Source of the DNA: Pinus tabuliformis
Lineage: Eukaryota > Streptophyta > Pinopsida > Pinales > Pinaceae
DNA: 64,000 bases
Assembly (NCBI GenBank): GCA_031772625.1
Contig: CM062808.1
Location: 139,168,605 to 139,232,604, forward strand
Reading direction: 5' to 3'
Position numbers and translations under genes: made by a program. The notes beneath the pieces were generated by a model that saw nothing but the letters and a program-made list of their open reading frames with translations, made no database searches and had not been told where the DNA came from. Every line of letters begins with the position of its first letter. The first letter of the stretch is position 1. This document shows, in pieces, positions 10,199 to 23,082 of this stretch.

Positions 10199-11733
10199 CT
10201 ATGGGGAGAGAACTAAAATGGAAAACAAATTCTCATCTGGTAATTGGTCATCCACCATTCCTTCTTCACCTATAGGCAAATTCATCCTAGATAGAAAGTC
10301 TGCAACAACATTTTCCTTACCAGGTTTGTTAACAATAGTTAGATAAAACTGTTGTAATAAAAGCAACCATCTTATAATTCTAGCATTCAAATCTAGTTTG
10401 TTCATTAAATATTTGATTGCAGTGTGCTCAGTATGCACAAATGTTTGGTAGCCTGTAATGTAATGCCTAAATTTGTTTAATGAATGCACAACAACTAGAA
10501 GTTCCTTTTTGGTCACAGTATAATTTAGCTCAGCCTTTGACAAGTTCTTACTGATAAAATAGATGGCATAGGGAAATTTTCCTCTACCTAACCTAAGGCT
10601 TCTCCTATGGCTTTGTGGGAGGCATCAACATGAATATGAAAAGGGAGGGCCTAGTTTGGGCCTCAAAGAATTGGTGCAGTGGTTAACTTACCCTTTAAAA
10701 TGTCTAAGGCCTCTTAACAACTTTTTGACCATATAAACTCAAAAACAACCTAAATAAAGGAGAGGCCAACTCGCTGAAGTCGTTTATGAACCTTCGGTAG
10801 TATCCGACTAACCCAAGAAACTACTGACATCCGTATGCTTTTGCGGAGGTGGGACCCTTTGGATGACTGTTATTTTGTTCGAGTCCACTTGTAGTCCTTG
10901 CTGAGATATTGAATGACCTAGCATAGTCCCTTCAGTCACTAAGAATTCACATTTTTCTGGATTGAGAGACAGGTTCATTTCAATGCATTTGTGCAATACT
11001 TTGCCTAGGTTAGTCAGGGCTTCTTGAAAATCACAACCATAAGGTGTAAAATCATCCATATAAATTTCCACTGCATCATGTAATAATTCGGCGAAAATAC
11101 TCAAGACTGCTCATTGGAAAGTGGCAGAAGCATTGCATAGGCTAAAAGAAAGGACCCTATAGGAAAAATTACCCTAAGGACAAGTGAATGTGGTCTTATC
11201 CTGGTCTTCTGGGAAGATTTGGATTTGGTTGTACCCACTGAATCCATCTAGGAAAGAAAAAAACTTCTTCCCTGCCAGGCCATCTAGCACTTGGTCAATG
11301 AAGGGTAGGGGAAAATGATCCTTCTTTGTGGCTTTGTTCAACTCCCATAATCAACACAAATCCTGAACTTACCATTTTTCTTGGGAACTAACACTAAAGG
11401 AGAGACCCACTCATTGTTAGAGATAGGGTAAATGAATCCTACATCTAGCAGTTTTTGCAGTTCTTCTTTGACTATATCTTTAAGAGCTAGATTCATCCTC
11501 CTTTGTGGTTGTCGGATTGGCTTACAACCTTCTTTGATGTATATGTGGTGAGTACACACTGAGGGGTGTACTCCCTTCATTTCCTTGAAACTCCAAGTAA
11601 AGGCTTCTAGGTTTTCTCTCAACGTGTTGCATAGCTTTTCCTCTTCGAGAGCAAAAAGAGATGGATTAATCTTCAAAGTTTTATCTGGGCCAAATTCTAT
11701 GGTTTTGACATAGAGTGGGTTGGAATCGGCCAA
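10199..11733 (-). pseudogene. Element A reverse transcriptase and RNase H, broken
   Basis: RT motifs: HHIYIKEGCKPIRQPQRRMN, GFIYPISNNEWVSPLVLVPK, FRICVDYG, then a frameshift near 11340 and FLDGFSGYNQ. The catalytic EIYMDDFTPYG (about 11060) is intact. RNase H retains ELNYTVTKKELLVV, VHTEHTAIKYL and [11 protein letters not shown]. Its N-terminal DAS region (about 10600-10640) is damaged. At least two frameshifts and several stops. The RT frame starts one base off from gag-protease. Confidence 0.85.
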
Positions 11734-12467
11734 GCATAAGTCAATTGGATGATTTTTCTGGGTTTCCCTTCTTCTTCTAATGGTAACGAACTAGGAGTTG
11801 GACTTTGGAGTAGGTGTTCAATTAAGTCATCCTCATATTGCAATCCTCCTCCTATGGTTGCTTCCAAAGCATAAAGTTGGGCGTAATAAACCTCTTCTTC
11901 TTCCTCCTCCTCCAACCATAAAGGTAAAACATGCTCTAGAGAAGGTTGAGCAGGAGGGTATAGGACTAACTATTTGGACATATGCCTATTCTTGATGGTC
12001 ATATTCCTAGCTCTGTAGCTAATGTAAGCATTGGCTGTGGCCAACCATGGCCTCCCAAGGATGAGAGGGTAACCAGTAAGCTTAGCCTTAGGCTGGAGAA
12101 CTAGAAAATCTGCAGGATACTCTTAGGAGTCAATGGAGACCATCACATCCTCCACAATTCCCTCAGGGGTGACTGTGGAATGGTTTGCAAGCTGCAGAAC
12201 TGTTGTGGTCTTCCTCAATGACCCTTGGAGGTTGAGCTTGAGCATGGTGTCTTTGGTCACCATACTAATGACAACCCCAAGATCGATCAGAGTGTGTGGG
12301 ACGATGATGCTGTTGATGTGCACATCTACTACAGGGCTTCCAGGGTCCAAATATTTTAGACATATTACCTGCGCTAGCATTAAGTCGGACATCTTCTTAA
12401 TGACATTAATGGTAGGGGCATCCCTTTTTCTTCTTCCTGGATGCTTGAAGCATTTCTCCTTAATCAA
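11697..12467 (-). pseudogene. Element A aspartic protease and linker, broken
   Basis: In frame with gag. The active-site region reads HTLIDLGVVISMV, matching element C (VDLGAAINIM) but with Ala to Val. The flap region TTTVLQLANHSTVTPEGIVEDV and LILGRPWLATANA follow across a stop near 12123. After protease comes a Glu-rich linker (about 11880-11915). The DLG rather than DSG active site is typical of Athila-type proteases. It would process the Gag-Pol polyprotein. Confidence 0.8.
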
Positions 12468-14148
12468 CTAATTATAAATGGGAACATCTTTTATTTCCTG
12501 GAGAAGGGAGATATTTACACATATATTTTTCAATTCTCCTAGAAGTTCATTTTCTTCTGGGGTATGCTGGAGTGCTTGGGATAATCTCTCAGGAAAGGGT
12601 GGATTTAATTTAAGGTTTCTTTTCTCTCCACTGTATACTTGTTGAGCTTTCCTATTTTCCAGGTTTAGATTTAGCTGGGCAAGAATCTGGGGTTGCTTGG
12701 GTGGAGCAGAGTGTAGGAGTTGTGGTTGGGTAGGTGGTGGAAGCAATAGAGCTGGGGCATTGTTGTATTGGGGCCTCCACCCCTGGAATGGGATATTCCA
12801 CTGAGGTTGTGGCAGAATGTAAGGTTGAATTGACTGGCTGGTTGGTTGGGAATGATATTGAGATGGATAGGACCAAGGAGTGGGTGTAGACTAGGAAGGA
12901 TGACCAGGGGTTCCCCAAGAAGGTATAGTTGTGGTTTGGTTGGGGTTGTAATATACATGGTATGACGCTTGCAGACCCTGCTGGTATTGTCTAAGCCCAG
13001 GAGGTCTCCTTTGGTTAATGTAGCAAAGCTGCTCAGTGACCCCTTTAGCTCCTTGATATACAACTTTGAGTCCGAGTAAAGAAGGGAACTTTTCTGTGGA
13101 GTGGTTTTCTTCACAGACCGAGCAAATCTCAATACAGTTCAATGGACATTCGTTCCTAGGATGCCTCCTAGTGCATCTAGGGCAAAAGATGGCAAAAGCT
13201 CTCTCTGCTTCCTCTTGCTTCCTTTTGATGTTCATGGTGTCCAATTGAAAGGTAAGGGTTTGCAGCATCTCACTTTTGAAATCTTCCAGCATATTTCCAG
13301 TTTCACCCTTGATGGATGAGTTGGAGGATGAGGTACTGGCCATAGGTTGACTACACATACCATTTTTCCTGGCTTCCCTAGAATGGTTTCTAAAGACAGT
13401 CTTGATATCCTCATAGGGTAATTGGTAGATATCCCCTCCTACTAACAAATGTAAGGTATCCAGAAGATCTTCCCTTACTCCTCTGAGTAGGACCAGCTTT
13501 AGTGACTCAAGGTCAAGTGTGCACCTGGCCCTTTTTGTAACTGAGCTGGAATCTCTCTTTGTAGTCTTCTAGGGATTCATCCTGGCCCATGGTCATCTTG
13601 AAAATTTCTTCTTTAGTATCCTTTGACCTACAGTAGTCCCAATATTTGTTGTTGAAAGCCTGCTACATCTGAGCCCAAGTTGTGATGTTATCGCCAGGTA
13701 AACCCATGAACCAGTGCAATGTTGCATCCTTGAGGGTAGATGGAAACAATTTTAACTTTTGCTCATCATCTGTATAGACATAGGCTAGGCATATAACAAC
13801 AAACTCAAATAAGAAAGTGTCGGGTTCCTCTGTGTTCAGGCCATGGAAATGAGGTAGAGAAGAGGGGCTTATATTCTTCATCTTAGTGTCCCCATTGGTT
13901 TCCTTGATGGGGAAGGAACCCTCAATTCTCTCTCTATTTCCTCTATCATTTTGGTTTTCAGCCGTAGGTTCAGTAGGAATGGGTTCCTCTTCTTCTTCTT
14001 CCCTTGTAGGTTCTTCAAATATGTCAAGTTGTTCACCTAAAGGTTCCTCCAGTTCACAACCACTAAAGAAGAGAGAAGGTTGGCTGTTGGATGCAATGGG
14101 GGTATTTGGCAAGAATTTCCCTAAATTGTCCCTATTCCTATGAGGCAT
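12468..14148 (-). pseudogene. Element A gag, broken
   Basis: Starts MPHRNRDNLGKF, followed by an acidic leader and the retrotransposon gag core (LPHFHGLNTEEPDTFLFEF to LHWFMGLPGDNITTWAQM). A stop at 13663-13665 and a frameshift near 13520 interrupt it. The core resumes with LVLLRGVREDLLD. Two zinc knuckles follow: CPRCTRRHPRNEC, and CSVCEENHSTEKF in which the last Cys is lost. A Pro/Gln-rich tail with a stop at 12891 leads into protease in the same frame. It aligns throughout with gag of element C, which is intact. Confidence 0.85.
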
Positions 14149-14420
14149 GAAAGGAAATGTTTTTGGGTTGGTTTTTGGAATATTTTTTTAGTAGGAAAGT
14201 ACTTTGCAGAAATGAAACTGTTGATTGAATGAAAACCACTAACAAAAAAAACTACTTGCTGAATTGAAATTCTACTTGCAAAATGGAAAGGAAAGCAGAT
14301 AATGACAAATGAAAGAAAGGAAGCTACTAGATTAATTTTGCAGAAATAAACTAATAGCAGAAAATTGAAGATAAGAAGTAGAAGAAAAGAAAGCAGCAAC
14401 CACATTCTACTTAGACACCT

Positions 14421-14437
14421 CCCCGGTAACGGCACCA
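14421..14437 (-). other. PBS of element A (tRNA-Asp type)
   Basis: The minus strand reads TGGTGCCGTTACCGGGG, two changes from the complement of the plant tRNA-Asp 3' end as I recall it (TGGCGCCGTTGCCGGGG). It lies 5 bases inside the LTR edge. Element C has the same site with one change. Confidence 0.8.
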
Positions 14438-14442
14438 AAAAG

Positions 14443-16674
14443 TGATGGGCGCCAATATTGCAGCAAGGATGCTACAACTCCTAGGCTACCAGCTTTACTT
14501 ATTAACCTGGGGTTTGTACAAACTTGGAGATGATAGTGCTATATGCACAAGTACAAGTGAAGGTCCTACTTGTTGTCACTGTTCATCTGGCGAGAGACCC
14601 CGGGGGTTCAAAGCCAGACTTCTATAGAGTCAAAAGAAGCTTGATTCTTTGATGGAAGAAGAGAAAATCTATTCTAAGAGAGCTACTCTACTACAGTAAT
14701 GAAGAAAAAAACATGTAATGGTAAATCACACCATTTCCTAATTAACAATTTAAATAGCTATGCTAAGCAGAATTGATAAATCAACACTAACCTAATGTTG
14801 CTATCGAAGTTACAGAAGTAAAGAGGTTCAAACCATACTAATGTGTAAGCAAGGAAACTAAACTAAATTTGTTTTCACTTTTTTTGGTATTTTTTAGTAA
14901 AATAAAGCATGCAATTTAATTTTTCTTGTGGATGTGACAGGTGGATGGAAGGTGGTTGAGGATCGCTAGAAGGTATATGGAGTTGTTGGATGGTGTGGAT
15001 TGAGTAATTGAATTATAAACTGTGTGTGGATTAGAGTAATTCTGCATAACATAAGTGTGCGGAGAATTCAAAAAGAATCTAAGAGAGAGGACAATGCTCA
15101 AGGGAGTATTGTGATGATTAGATAGTGTTGGAGTCTAATTGAATAACCAAATCAAAGCTCATGAGTGGCAGTGTTTAAATAATACATAGAAAAAATTTCA
15201 GGAAGGAGTCAAGCAGAAGAGAAATCGAAGACCGAAATTAGTGAGAGGAAGAAGTAATGAAGCTGCAGTGCACAAGAACCTTTGGATCAATCAGATCAAT
15301 GAACAAGATTAATGGAAGATGAGCACGGGGATCTTATTGTAGGAGATTAAGTTAATATAAGGATGAATCACATCAAGTCATGTGTTGACAGAAGGGTGGA
15401 AAATGTGAATAATGGTGGAGCGGTCTTCGTAGGTGGTAAGCAGTATCTCGCACACCCTAAAAGTTGTAAGAGGAATTCCTAAATTTCACACGATTAGCCT
15501 AAGTCGGTGACACGTAGCATGGGAAAACCACTTTTCTCATGCGCTCTCAATCTGATATCGGTCGTGCAAGAATCCATGCGAGATTGTGTGATAGCCATTG
15601 GATCATGCGGGATTGATCAACTGGGGAGATCAGCTAAGCTAGTTGGTGGGAGGGTGACGCAATAGTCGTTGGATCATGTGGGATTGATCAACAATGGATA
15701 TTGGCCAAGCTAGTCGGCAAGCGGGTGACGCGATAGCTGTTGGATCAAGCAAGATAGATTGACGGTGGATATTTGGAGCACATAAAGTCAAACGTTGAAA
15801 TGAATACGTCAGCTATGCGACACACGGTTGATGGTGATTGGTCATGTTTGTTGTGGATCGGATAGTAAGGAAATCCATGGGTATAATCTAATTAATAGGT
15901 GATTTATTAGCTTCTGCTTAAGCATTTCAATGTGTCTAGGGGAATTTCAATGAAAAAGGACAAAAAAACTAGTGAGGGTGAGGGTGGACCAAGAGATGGT
16001 TGAGGTGGATGAGGTGAAAGATGGATGCTGGTGATGAAGTCTAGACCTCCTCCTGAAGTACCTGCAATGCTTAAAATGTGTGTGTCTTCCAAGGACTATG
16101 CAACAAGATACATTCTCATAAACTAAAAAAGCATGAATCAGTTGCCCATATTATGCATGAAGAAAGTGTTGAAGGAAATGAGAATATGAGTGAGATCTTA
16201 TTATAGAAAGAGAGTGATGGAAAAACATGACAATGAAATGAACCAAGTATTGAATCAAGACAACAAACTCCAAACCTCATGCAAGAACTAGAAATTTGTG
16301 TTTTTGGGGTTGCTGAAGGGTCTCTTTCTCAAGTAATGGTCCCAGAGGGAGGAGGTAAGGTGATCTGGATTTAAACACGAATGCAACAAATTATAGAGAT
16401 AACCATAAACACAAAGATGCAGCTGAAATAATACTTCATTTCATTAATGTAAAACACTGAAATATGCTTACAAGGTATTTGCCAAAATTCCTTGCTTTTA
16501 TCCTTTAATCCTGCATTAAATGCACATTAGACCACAAAGCAAAATATCCAACTCTAACTCATCTCATAAACAAAATATAATCAAAAGTATGCAATAAGTT
16601 GTGAGAATAGTTGGTTTGACTAAGCTAGGATGTGAATTAAGGCCCATATAATTACCGAATGATGAGGCTCATCA
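14443..16674 (-). repeat. 5' LTR of element A
   Basis: 2,232 bp bounded by TGATG and CATCA. The inner edge is fixed by the PBS and the outer edge by the start of F sequence at 16675 (F2 shows the uninterrupted version near 21580). It is homologous but clearly diverged from LTR D (23083-25170), matching best at both ends (14445-14640 against 23090-23280, and 16600-16674 against 25090-25170). No long ORF. A subfamily-specific tandem repeat sits at 15588-15780. Confidence 0.8.
15588..15780. repeat. About 70-bp tandem repeat inside LTR A, 2.7 copies
   Basis: Units start near 15591, 15662 and 15732, each opening ATAGYYRTTGGATCA and containing GGTGACGC near the end. Not seen in LTR D, so it probably arose within the A subfamily. 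Confidence 0.7.
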
Positions 16675-18502
16675 GTAGTAGCCAGCTCATCCTTAAACGT
16701 CGTTGAGCTATGAAGTATTGTGTTGCTTGGGTCCCTGCTAGTCTTAGAAGGGTGCCAGCATGTTGGCGTTGCACCACTCTGACTATGAAATAATCCCCAT
16801 TGTGACCAAAATGTATGCTCATCTCCTAGCACCTGATGGTGAAAAATATGTGAAGTCCAAGCTCATCATGCCCAGGCATCTCCATGATGCTAATGTCTAC
16901 CCATCCACTGCCGATCACGGCCCTAAGCAACAACAAGATAAATCCGCCTCACCATAATGTGGAGGTCTCAGTGATACCCCATGTGTCAAATCCAAGGTGA
17001 ACTAGATCACCCTTTGCCATGTATCCAATCATCACAAACTGGAGTGGCTTGTTAGCTGACTGAATCCCCGATTCCATAACAAGATTCGCTGCGACATAGT
17101 CCTAATGACTATTGGAACCCTCCTATTCCATATCTTTGCTCCTTATATGTAATCAATGTATAGACTCTGTATGTCATGAATCAACTAGGTGAACTCAAAA
17201 TTTCCCTGAGCCTGCCATGCCACATCATAAATCTGTGATCCTACCTCTTGAAAGTGCACACTGATAGTACCTCGAGTCCAGCCATCTGCTTGTAGATGAG
17301 GTCTATCAGCCACTGCACCTCATGCTCATGTAATGCCTTAGACTGTCTCACTGAAGTGCATCATGCAACTCCCTCGCAATCATCCCCCCAAGTGTGAGCC
17401 CACGGGTGGAACATATGCTACCTCAACAGTAAACCACATCATCCCTAAGCATGTATCTATCAACTGGTGCACCCGCCAAATGTCTCAAGACACATTGTGT
17501 CTCATCCATCTGCCTAGGGTGAGCCTCCAATGTCCTACTGCTTGTACTTAGAGCACCAAAGGGAAACAACCAAATTCCCTGCAACTGTAAGTAATACTGG
17601 AGAGTGATAGGTGGGTAAGTCCCCAAGGGTGTGACCAAGAGTTTTTCAGCATACGGAAGAGTAACCCTATGGACGTCCCTCCCTTTGCCTTAGATTCGCC
17701 GATAACCAAATCAAAGACCTATATCCATTGAACATGTTGTCCCTATATGCTCAACAATGTCTCCATTAGTCCAGGTGAGTCACTCCTGATGGTAAATATA
17801 ACATCCATGCCCATAAGTCTCCTTGGAGGCAACAATCCAAGAGCCCATCATGTTGCACCATATGCCACTGCATACCACAAAGTATCCTTGTACTCAATGC
17901 GATGTGAGCTCCTCCTCCTACTCCACAAAGTAATCCAACACACTGCGACGGACCACAATGCACTCCATGTCCACCTGCCAACCACTTCTCAATGTTGGAT
18001 GCTCTTACACATCCCTGGGTGTCATGGCCTAAAGCTGTGATACTATGTTTCGGTCTGCACCTGACTGAAACCATGACCCCTATAGTCACATCACCAGGTC
18101 CTTTGATGAATGGATCTCCATAATCTCGAATAATTGGATCTGCCCTCCTAATTCTCCCTAAGAGATCTAACATGCGAATCTCCCTATGTACCTGTGGGGG
18201 TGTCCCTAAGGTGCTACTCCTTGGTGACTATTGTGCCCCATATATACATGGGAAATCCTCCTCTCCATACAAGGAACTCTCTGGTGGATTGTCTATGCCA
18301 CCACCTCTGGCAAACTCCTACCAAGGTATACTGATAATCCTATGCCCCCACCGATGACCAACATGCCAAGATGACTCATGGAGTCTTCCTGCCCCTTTAT
18401 TAGCTCAACCTGTCATGGGTGTTGCCCAAAATTCTAGTGGGAATATGAAATGGGGGTGATTCCAATCATTGGATCCACCATCTTGTTACTACCCTGACTA
18501 AC

Positions 18503-19171
18503 CTAATCCATGTAGTGGTGGGGATTCCCACTTGGGTCCCAACAATGATCCAACCCTCGAGCCCCTCTAGAAAACCACAACCCCTGCTGAACTATGCTCT
18601 CGACCATGGATGCATCCAAAAAACTAGTCAACTCTATCAGGTACCAACTAAATAACTCGTGCCACCTAACCCCATGAGAGGTATCAAATGTAAGGGTCCC
18701 CAAATATGTAGCAAGTCCATCATTCGAGTGTTGCACCCTGTGCAACTCATGTCACCTCGTCTCACTGACCCGGTCAACATATACTATCTGTTTATGTAAC
18801 TTAGGCACTCTCCCTCCAACATGCATAGGTAGCTTAACAATACTACATCCCCCATCTAGATAAGTTTGAAGAGAGCTACTGAATGGAAGTACTACAACTC
18901 TTCTAGCTTCTTGTGCATTTATCTGCTCCACTTTGATGGAAGACCCAAAATATGACTGCCCATCCTCCTCCATGATGGAGTCAACCGGAGTCTCGAGTTG
19001 CCCCACCACAGATACCTCCTCTAGCATAACATCCTTGTCTAACTCACGCTTCTCAAGGTCCTCTCCATGTTGTTGTATGTAGCTATCATCTGGGACCTTT
19101 TTCACAAATCTGGGTACCTCTGTGCCTAGTGGCACCCTGTCAATGGATGGTCCCCATGGGTGTGTGCTCAA
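18503..19171 (-). pseudogene. Unrecognised F1 ORF, interrupted once
   Basis: Two blocks in one frame (19171-18752 and 18745-18503) separated by a stop give about 220 codons. The N-terminal half is acidic (EDLEKRELDKDVMLEE) and the C-terminal half Trp/His-rich (HGVRWHELFSWYLIEL). No zinc, RT or protease motif. It lies 0.5-1.1 kb downstream of the PBS, where gag would be. I do not recognise it. It may be a relic rather than a gene. Confidence 0.35.
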
Positions 19172-19640
19172 CTATCTCCAGCAATGTGTCAATTGGGTAT
19201 AACAAAGGAAAATCACACAAGGGCATCTCATGTGTCACTCTATGTGTATCTATGTGCTACTCACAACCTTGTGTGGCCTCACTTTCATGTTCGACCTCCT
19301 CATTAGCCTCCTGATGTCTAAAACCAGGTCTCCACTAACAAAATCGCCTCCAGGTCTCATCCTCTAACTGCCCACCTCTACATAATGGTCCAACCCTTGA
19401 ACTATACTTCTCCTTCTCCTATTCATCCAAGGAATGAGGCATGGTAGGATGGTCAGACTGACCATACGTATGGGTGTTGTATTGTTGGGATGCGCGTGTA
19501 TGTATTTGGATTCTGTGTTGGTTATGTATCAGTCACTACATCCCCTCTAGAATCTGTTAGTTTTGCCTCACCATTTGTTTGCTCTGCCTCATTGACTCCT
19601 CCATGATCTTACTAGCCTCCCCACAGCTAGCTAAGATCAT

Positions 19641-19652
19641 GCTCTGATAACA
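19641..19652 (-). other. PBS of F1 (tRNA-Met type)
   Basis: The minus strand reads TGTTATCAGAGC, one base from the standard initiator tRNA-Met complement, and is followed by CATGATC. It shows that the LTR to its right acts as the 5' LTR of F1. Confidence 0.7.
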
Positions 19653-19653
19653 C

Positions 19654-21071
19654 TATAATATTCCTAGGGAATCTTTACAGTAAATAACAAAGAAAACATA
19701 GACATAAAAACAATGAAAATCAAACACATGAATCAGTCCATGAAATTGCACCAAAAACGGCTTTGCTGAGCCATTTTATTATAATATGAAGAGGGTACAA
19801 TGAGGTGTTGCAAAGAGTGCACATGGGATTTCTCAAGGCAAGCTAGCTAAGCCCAAATGAATAATAAGAAGTCCCTCCCAAATCTGATGCTGCTCTCTCT
19901 TGGCTTTGCACTGAAACTGTCAAGAAATATGTTGCTGGTTGTGAAGAATTGTTGCTAGGACCTCCTCTGGTGCTCAGAAAATTCTGGGAAATTAACCTCA
20001 CGCTCTCTACCAAAAACCTATGAAGGAATTGGGAAAATGTTGACCTCAGATTTTCGGCCCAATTTTCCCCTAGCTCCTCTTATTGTTGGCTTAGTTGGGA
20101 CCCCTGTTTGACCCCTCAAATCTGCCCATAAAATTATGCAATTTTAGATATGAGATCCTTGTGAAAAACCCAAAAAATCCTATAAAGGGTTTCCCTTGGT
20201 TCCAAACTTCAAAATTTGACCCTTCATAGCTTGGTCCTCCAGAAAATTCAAATTTTGTTACTGTGGCTTCTCCTATTAATCTCTGCCCTCCAAACTACAA
20301 CAATCCTCCTCCAATGACCCTCCAAATGAAATCCCAATATCTTAACTCCTAAATCCTTCTCTCAAGCCTCCCCACAATCAACTCCACCAATGATTGCGTA
20401 GTCCTGGGACAAGTCTATGTAGTCCCAACTGAAGAAATATTCATTTCTAAGAAGGGCACTCTCAACTCCCATAAATTCTCTTCCTTCACCTGCAATTTGG
20501 ACAAGGAATTTCCTAGTAATGGTATAGCCTCTAATTTTAGTAGCCCACTTCACCCAAGAACTAGGTGGTTCTTCTTATGTGTCGAGGCTGAAGCTAAGGC
20601 AAGTTGTACCACCTCGAACTGGTCCCCCAAGTCTCCACAAAGTCGTGAAAATACCTCCCTAGGGTGGCGCTTGTGGTCCACTGAAAAAGAGGGTGAGATT
20701 TTCCCTTGCAAACCTCTAGTGCTAAACAATAGTTGTGACTAGCTGAACAACTAAAGCAACAATGTGTAAATGTAAAATTACCTAAAGGTTCCCAATGCTA
20801 CCTTCAACCCTCTATTTATAATTGTTGCCTCATCTTTCCTTGTGTGTTCCTCATCCAAATATTTCGACCTCCTTTCCACAAAATCGATTTTTCTCCAAGG
20901 GGTGCGTATACCCCCCATATCCCACTAATATTGAAGTTTTCAATTTCTCCTAAGTCCCATGTACCAAAAATGTCTCCAATGCTTAGATTACAAAATTTTG
21001 CTATGCTTAGCACTTCCCGAATAAACTTAGTTAATCATGTTAAATAAAAAATCAAAATTGGGGATATCACA
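19654..21071 (-). repeat. Single LTR shared by F1 and F2
   Basis: About 1.42 kb. On the minus strand it begins TGTGATATCCCC after a polypurine tract (F2 side) and ends near 19654 beside the F1 PBS. A PPT on one side and a PBS on the other mean one LTR serves as the 3' LTR of F2 and the 5' LTR of F1. The low-coordinate end is uncertain by a few bases. Confidence 0.65.
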
Positions 21072-21085
21072 GTCCTCCCCACCAA
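21072..21085 (-). other. Polypurine tract of F2
   Basis: The minus strand reads TTGGTGGGGAGGAC directly before TGTGATATC. Just upstream is CTTGAGGACAAGAAATA, resembling the pol tail/PPT region common in Ty3 chromoviruses, which suggests the parent of F was a Ty3 element. Confidence 0.7.
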
Positions 21086-23082
21086 AATATTTCTTGTCCT
21101 CAAGCAATGCCTGAACAGTCATGCTCTTTGGTTGTTGATCCCCATTATCATTGCAAAATATGTCAGGGTCCCAGATGCGCCACTAAATCGTCCTCGACCT
21201 CTGCACTTTCCTGTCATGAAGGAATCACTCCATACCAGGATCCCAAGCCATCCTATCCAACATGAATCTCCCCTTGCTCCATTCACTACACTGCCAAGTA
21301 TAAGTACCTAAAGCCCTCTGCATACCATCAATGAGTATTGGGAATCATGATAATGTGGCATCATGTCCAACCCCTCACAAGGTGGCCCTACCAAGTAGTC
21401 CATCTCATACACTCTAAGAGTAAACTCTTGAAGATACCACTGAATCCCTGTGGAGATAAAGTCTCGCTCACATGAGATTCACCAGATATCATCCTGGTGA
21501 CCAACCTTTCATGCTAATGAAGTTACCGATGCCATCAATGACTCATTAAAACCTAATGGAAGATCTGGATGATCTCCCCATGTAGTAGCTAGCTCATACC
21601 TAAAGGTCACTGAGCTATGAAGTATTGTCTTGCTCAGGTCCCTTTCTAGTCTCAGAAGGGTGCCACCATGCTGGCGCTGCACCACTTTGACTATGACATA
21701 CTCCCCATTGTGACCAGACTATACCCTCCTCTCTTGGAAATTGATGGTGAAAAATCTGTGAAGGCCAAACTGATCATGCCCAGGCATCTCCATGATGCCA
21801 ATGTCTACCCGTCCACTGCCAATCTTAGTCCTGAGCAACAACAGGATAAATCTGCCTCGCCATATAGTGGAGGTCTCAATGATCCCCAATGTTTCGAATC
21901 CAAGGTGAAATAGATCACCCTCTACCATGTCCTTGATCACCACAAAGTGGAGTGACCTATCAGCTCACTGAATCGCTAGATTCCATAACAAGATTCGCTG
22001 CGACATGGTCCCGATGATTGTTGGAACCCTCCTATTCCATATCTTTTCTCCCTGTATGTAATCAATGTATAGACTCTGAATGTCATGAATCAACCAAGTG
22101 AACCCAAAATTTCCCTGCGCCTGCCATGCCACATCGTGAAATCTGTGATTCTACCTCTTGAAAGCATACCCTGATACTACCTAGAGTCCAAACATCTTCC
22201 TGTAGACGAGGTCTATCATCCACTACACCTCATGCTCATATAATTCCTTAGATTGTCTCGCTGAAAGTGCATCATCCAACTCCCTCGCAATCATCCCTCC
22301 AAGTGTGAGCCTAAGGGTGGAACATATGCTACCTCAGTAGTAAACCACACCATACCTAAGCCTGTATCTGTTGGCTCATGCACCCACCAAATGTCTCAAT
22401 TGAAGAGTCTCCCTCTTGCCCATGACACATTTTGTCTCATCCATCTGCATAGGGTGAGCCTCCCATGTCTTGCTTCCTGTACTGAGAAGATCAAAGGGAA
22501 ACACCAAAATGCCTTGCAACTATAAGAAATACTAGAGAGTGATAGGTGGGTAAGTCCCCAAGGGTGTCACCAAGAGTCTATTGGGATATTGAAGAGTAAC
22601 CCTATGGACATCCTTCCCTTCACCTTGGGTCTACTGATAACCTAATTGAAGACATGTCTCCACTAAACATGTTGTCCCTAGATTCTCAACAACGTCCCCA
22701 TTGGTCCAAGGTGAGCTGCTCCTGATGGTAAATATAACGTCCACGCCCACAAGTCTCCTTGGAGGCAACACTCCAAGAGCCCATTGTGTCACACCATATG
22801 TCATTGTATACCACCATGTATCCCTATACTCAATGCGATGTGAGCTGCTCCTCCTACTCCACAACGCAATCCAACACACTAAGATAGACCACAATGCACC
22901 TCCATGTCCTCCTGCCAACCACTGCTCAAGGTTGGATGATCATACACATTCCTGGGTGTCATGGCCTAAAGTTGTGATAGTACACTCTGGCATGCACCTA
23001 ACCAAAATCATGATCTCTATAGTCAAATTACCATGTCCTCTAATGAATGGATCTCCATAATCTCGGATAATTGGATCTCTAA
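21072..23082 (-). mobile_element. F2: second internal copy of the F element, cut by D
   Basis: Covers the 3' part of the F internal region up to the D LTR at 23083. Homologous in the same orientation to F1 over about 1.5 kb. Stops and small indels differ between the copies, though several stretches remain open in both (for example 22631-22918 against 17766-18173). No standard retroelement domain is seen. The last bases before D are TCTAA, the expected D target duplication, whose partner is not in the window. Confidence 0.6.

Larger units (their letters stand above)
1..16674 (-). mobile_element. Element A: Athila-like Ty3/gypsy retrotransposon, 3' end off window
   Basis: Read on the minus strand the order is 5' LTR (14443-16674), tRNA-Asp type PBS, gag, protease, RT, RNase H, integrase, about 1.2 kb without a gene, then a 3' accessory gene that reaches the window edge. 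The 3' LTR is not in the window. The tRNA-Asp PBS, the DLG protease motif and an extra ORF after integrase point to the Athila branch of non-chromoviral Ty3 elements. All genes are broken by stops and frameshifts, so the copy is dead. Copia element G lies inside it at about 2657-7139. A itself interrupts F at 16675, where F2 retains the homologous uninterrupted sequence near 21580. Confidence 0.85.
16675..19653 (-). mobile_element. F1: internal region of a non-autonomous LTR element, left end cut by A
   Basis: It begins (minus strand) at a tRNA-Met type PBS next to the F LTR and runs to the A junction. 16675-18150 is directly homologous to 21585-23075 (F2). No gag, protease, RT or integrase motif is visible in any frame. 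Minus-strand ORFs of moderate length occur (18503-19171, 17766-18173) with no family I recognise. The structure fits a large retrotransposon derivative mobilised in trans, or an element carrying a captured sequence. Confidence 0.65.
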
